Shown here: positions 8,729-9,540 of the stretch, piece by piece
How positions within the stretch are numbered: the stretch's first letter is position 1
Layout: every line of letters starts with the position of its first letter
Assembly: GCA_025960445.1 (NCBI GenBank)
Contig: JAICIT010000057.1
Span: 1-9,540, forward strand
Origin: Bradyrhizobium sp.
Lineage (GTDB): Bacteria > Pseudomonadota > Alphaproteobacteria > Rhizobiales > Xanthobacteraceae
DNA length: 9,540 bases
Direction: 5' to 3'
Made by a program: the position numbers and the translations under genes
The notes under the pieces: model-generated
The model's database searches: none
Told to the model about the DNA's origin: nothing
The model's input: only the letters and a program-made list of their open reading frames with translations

Positions 8729-9193
8729 ATGTCGTCGCCAAGCATTCGCGTCGCCCGGACCGATGAATATCCCGAAATTGCCCGTGTCTGGATGAATAGC
8801 TGGGTTTCGACCGGGCTTGAGCAGCCGAGCAACTTCCTGCTGGCCAACCTGCGGGCGCGGATTTCGAAGGAAATGGAGAAGGGCTGGAATTTGTTCGTCG
8901 CCGATGATTCCGGTAATATCGCGGCGATGTTGGCATTACATCTGGCGGAGCATCATCTCGACCAGCTGTTCGTTGCGCCGGAATATCGGGGCCGAAGTCT
9001 CGGCCGCAGACTGCTCGCGTTCACTCGTCAGCAATTGCCCGATGAAATCTCGTTGCGTTGCGTGCGCGAGAATGAGAAGGCATGGCGCTGGTACGAGCGA
9101 GAAGGGTTTGCGTTCGAAAAGGAAGCGGTCGAGCCGATGACCGGATTTACGATGAAGTACTATCGATGGAAGTCATCCAGCGCACCCGATTGA
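8729..9193 (+). CDS. GNAT-family N-acetyltransferase
   Basis: This is probably an acetyl-CoA-dependent N-acetyltransferase of unknown substrate. The 154 residues form a single GNAT domain. The N-terminal strand and helix (IRVARTDEYPEIARVWMNSW) are followed by a central strand (NLFVADDSGNIAAML). Motif A is LDQLFVAPEYRGRSLGRRLL at 77-96, whose acetyl-CoA loop RGRSLG has Ser90 where Gly or Ala is usual. Motif B is at about 107-127, with Asn115 and WYEREGF at 121-127; Tyr122 is the usual general-acid position. The ATG at 8729 has GAGGA (8717-8721) 7 nt upstream. It is divergent from aqpZ and precedes a glutathione S-transferase gene by 23 nt, so the pair is likely co-transcribed. Such GNATs range from peptide or antibiotic to small-amine acetylation, and nothing here identifies the target. 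Confidence 0.88.
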   Translation: MSSPSIRVARTDEYPEIARVWMNSWVSTGLEQPSNFLLANLRARISKEMEKGWNLFVADDSGNIAAMLALHLAEHHLDQLFVAPEYRGRSLGRRLLAFTRQQLPDEISLRCVRENEKAWRWYEREGFAFEKEAVEPMTGFTMKYYRWKSSSAPD

Positions 9194-9199
9194 GGCATT

Positions 9200-9205
9200 A
9201 GGAGG
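9200..9205 (+). promoter_or_regulatory. Ribosome-binding site of the glutathione S-transferase gene
   Basis: AGGAGG is a perfect Shine-Dalgarno core. It lies 11 nt before ATG 9217 and 14 nt before the second ATG at 9220, so it favours 9217. Confidence 0.7.
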
Positions 9206-9216
9206 CAAGTTTCGCG

Positions 9217-9540
9217 ATGATGAAGCTCTATTGGTCGCCGCGCACGCGTTCATTCTCCTCGCTATGGCTGATGGAAGAAACCGGCGAACGCTACGAACGC
9301 GTGCTGATCGACGTCTTCAAGGGCGCCCAGAAGACGCCCGAATATCTCGCCATTAATCCGATGGGTAAGGTGCCGGCTCTTCAGGATGGCGAAGCGACGC
9401 TCGCGGAAGCCGCGGCAATTTGTGCTTACGTCGCGGAACGCTATCCGCAATCCAGGCTCGCGCCACCGCTGGGTGATTCTCTGCGAGCGAAATATCTATA
9501 CTGGCTTTTTTTCGCGCCGGGCTGCATCGAGCCTGCCATG
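9217..9540 (+). CDS. Glutathione S-transferase, N-terminal part (3' truncated)
   Basis: GSTs conjugate glutathione to electrophiles or act as thiol reductases in the cytoplasm. The 108 visible codons run off the window end. The N-terminal thioredoxin-like domain is clear: strand and helix MKLYWSPRTRSFSSLWLMEE with Ser7 near the usual catalytic Ser/Cys/Tyr position, then NPMGKVPAL at 47-55 with the cis-proline Pro53. AEAAAICAYVAERYP follows, where the glutathione-binding E-S pair of most GSTs reads Glu64-Ala65. The all-helical C-terminal domain begins with RAKYLYWLFFAPG. Two adjacent ATGs (9217, 9220) both fit; the first is chosen by spacing from the AGGAGG. It lies 23 nt after the acetyltransferase stop, probably in one operon. 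The subclass and substrate cannot be assigned. Confidence 0.92.
   Translation, partial: MMKLYWSPRTRSFSSLWLMEETGERYERVLIDVFKGAQKTPEYLAINPMGKVPALQDGEATLAEAAAICAYVAERYPQSRLAPPLGDSLRAKYLYWLFFAPGCIEPAM

Overview
The window looks like a chromosomal segment of a GC-rich alphaproteobacterium of the order Hyphomicrobiales (Rhizobiales). The protein sequences resemble the Bradyrhizobium/Rhodopseudomonas/Nitrobacter group most closely. This is judged from remembered family sequences and gene order, not from a search.

Layout, 1-7654 (+ strand): the classical translation and RNA-maturation cluster, entered at the 3' end of a YlxR/L7Ae-like RNA-binding protein. It continues with infB (IF2), rbfA (30S maturation), truB (tRNA pseudouridine-55 synthase), rpsO (ribosomal protein S15) and pnp (polynucleotide phosphorylase). 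Spacing is tight at rbfA-truB (4 nt) and truB-rpsO (2 nt). It is looser at infB-rbfA (170 nt, with a strong inverted repeat) and rpsO-pnp (402 nt, with a terminator-like hairpin followed by a highly structured leader). The genes act together in ribosome assembly, initiation, tRNA modification and RNA decay. PNPase closes the cluster and is followed by a strong bidirectional terminator.

Layout, 7655-8728: an aquaporin Z-type channel gene on the minus strand, convergent with pnp. Its upstream region carries a possible promoter, a dyad and a pair of direct repeats.

Layout, 8729-9540 (+ strand): a GNAT-family acetyltransferase, then 23 nt later a glutathione S-transferase whose 3' part lies beyond the window. 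These two probably form a small accessory operon unrelated to the translation cluster.

No mobile element, CRISPR array, tRNA or rRNA is visible. The coding content is conserved and ordinary, and I see no sign of a new multi-gene system. The points most worth a second look are non-coding or at residue level: the series of inverted repeats in the pnp leader, the palindromic element between infB and rbfA, and a non-canonical selectivity filter in the aquaporin.
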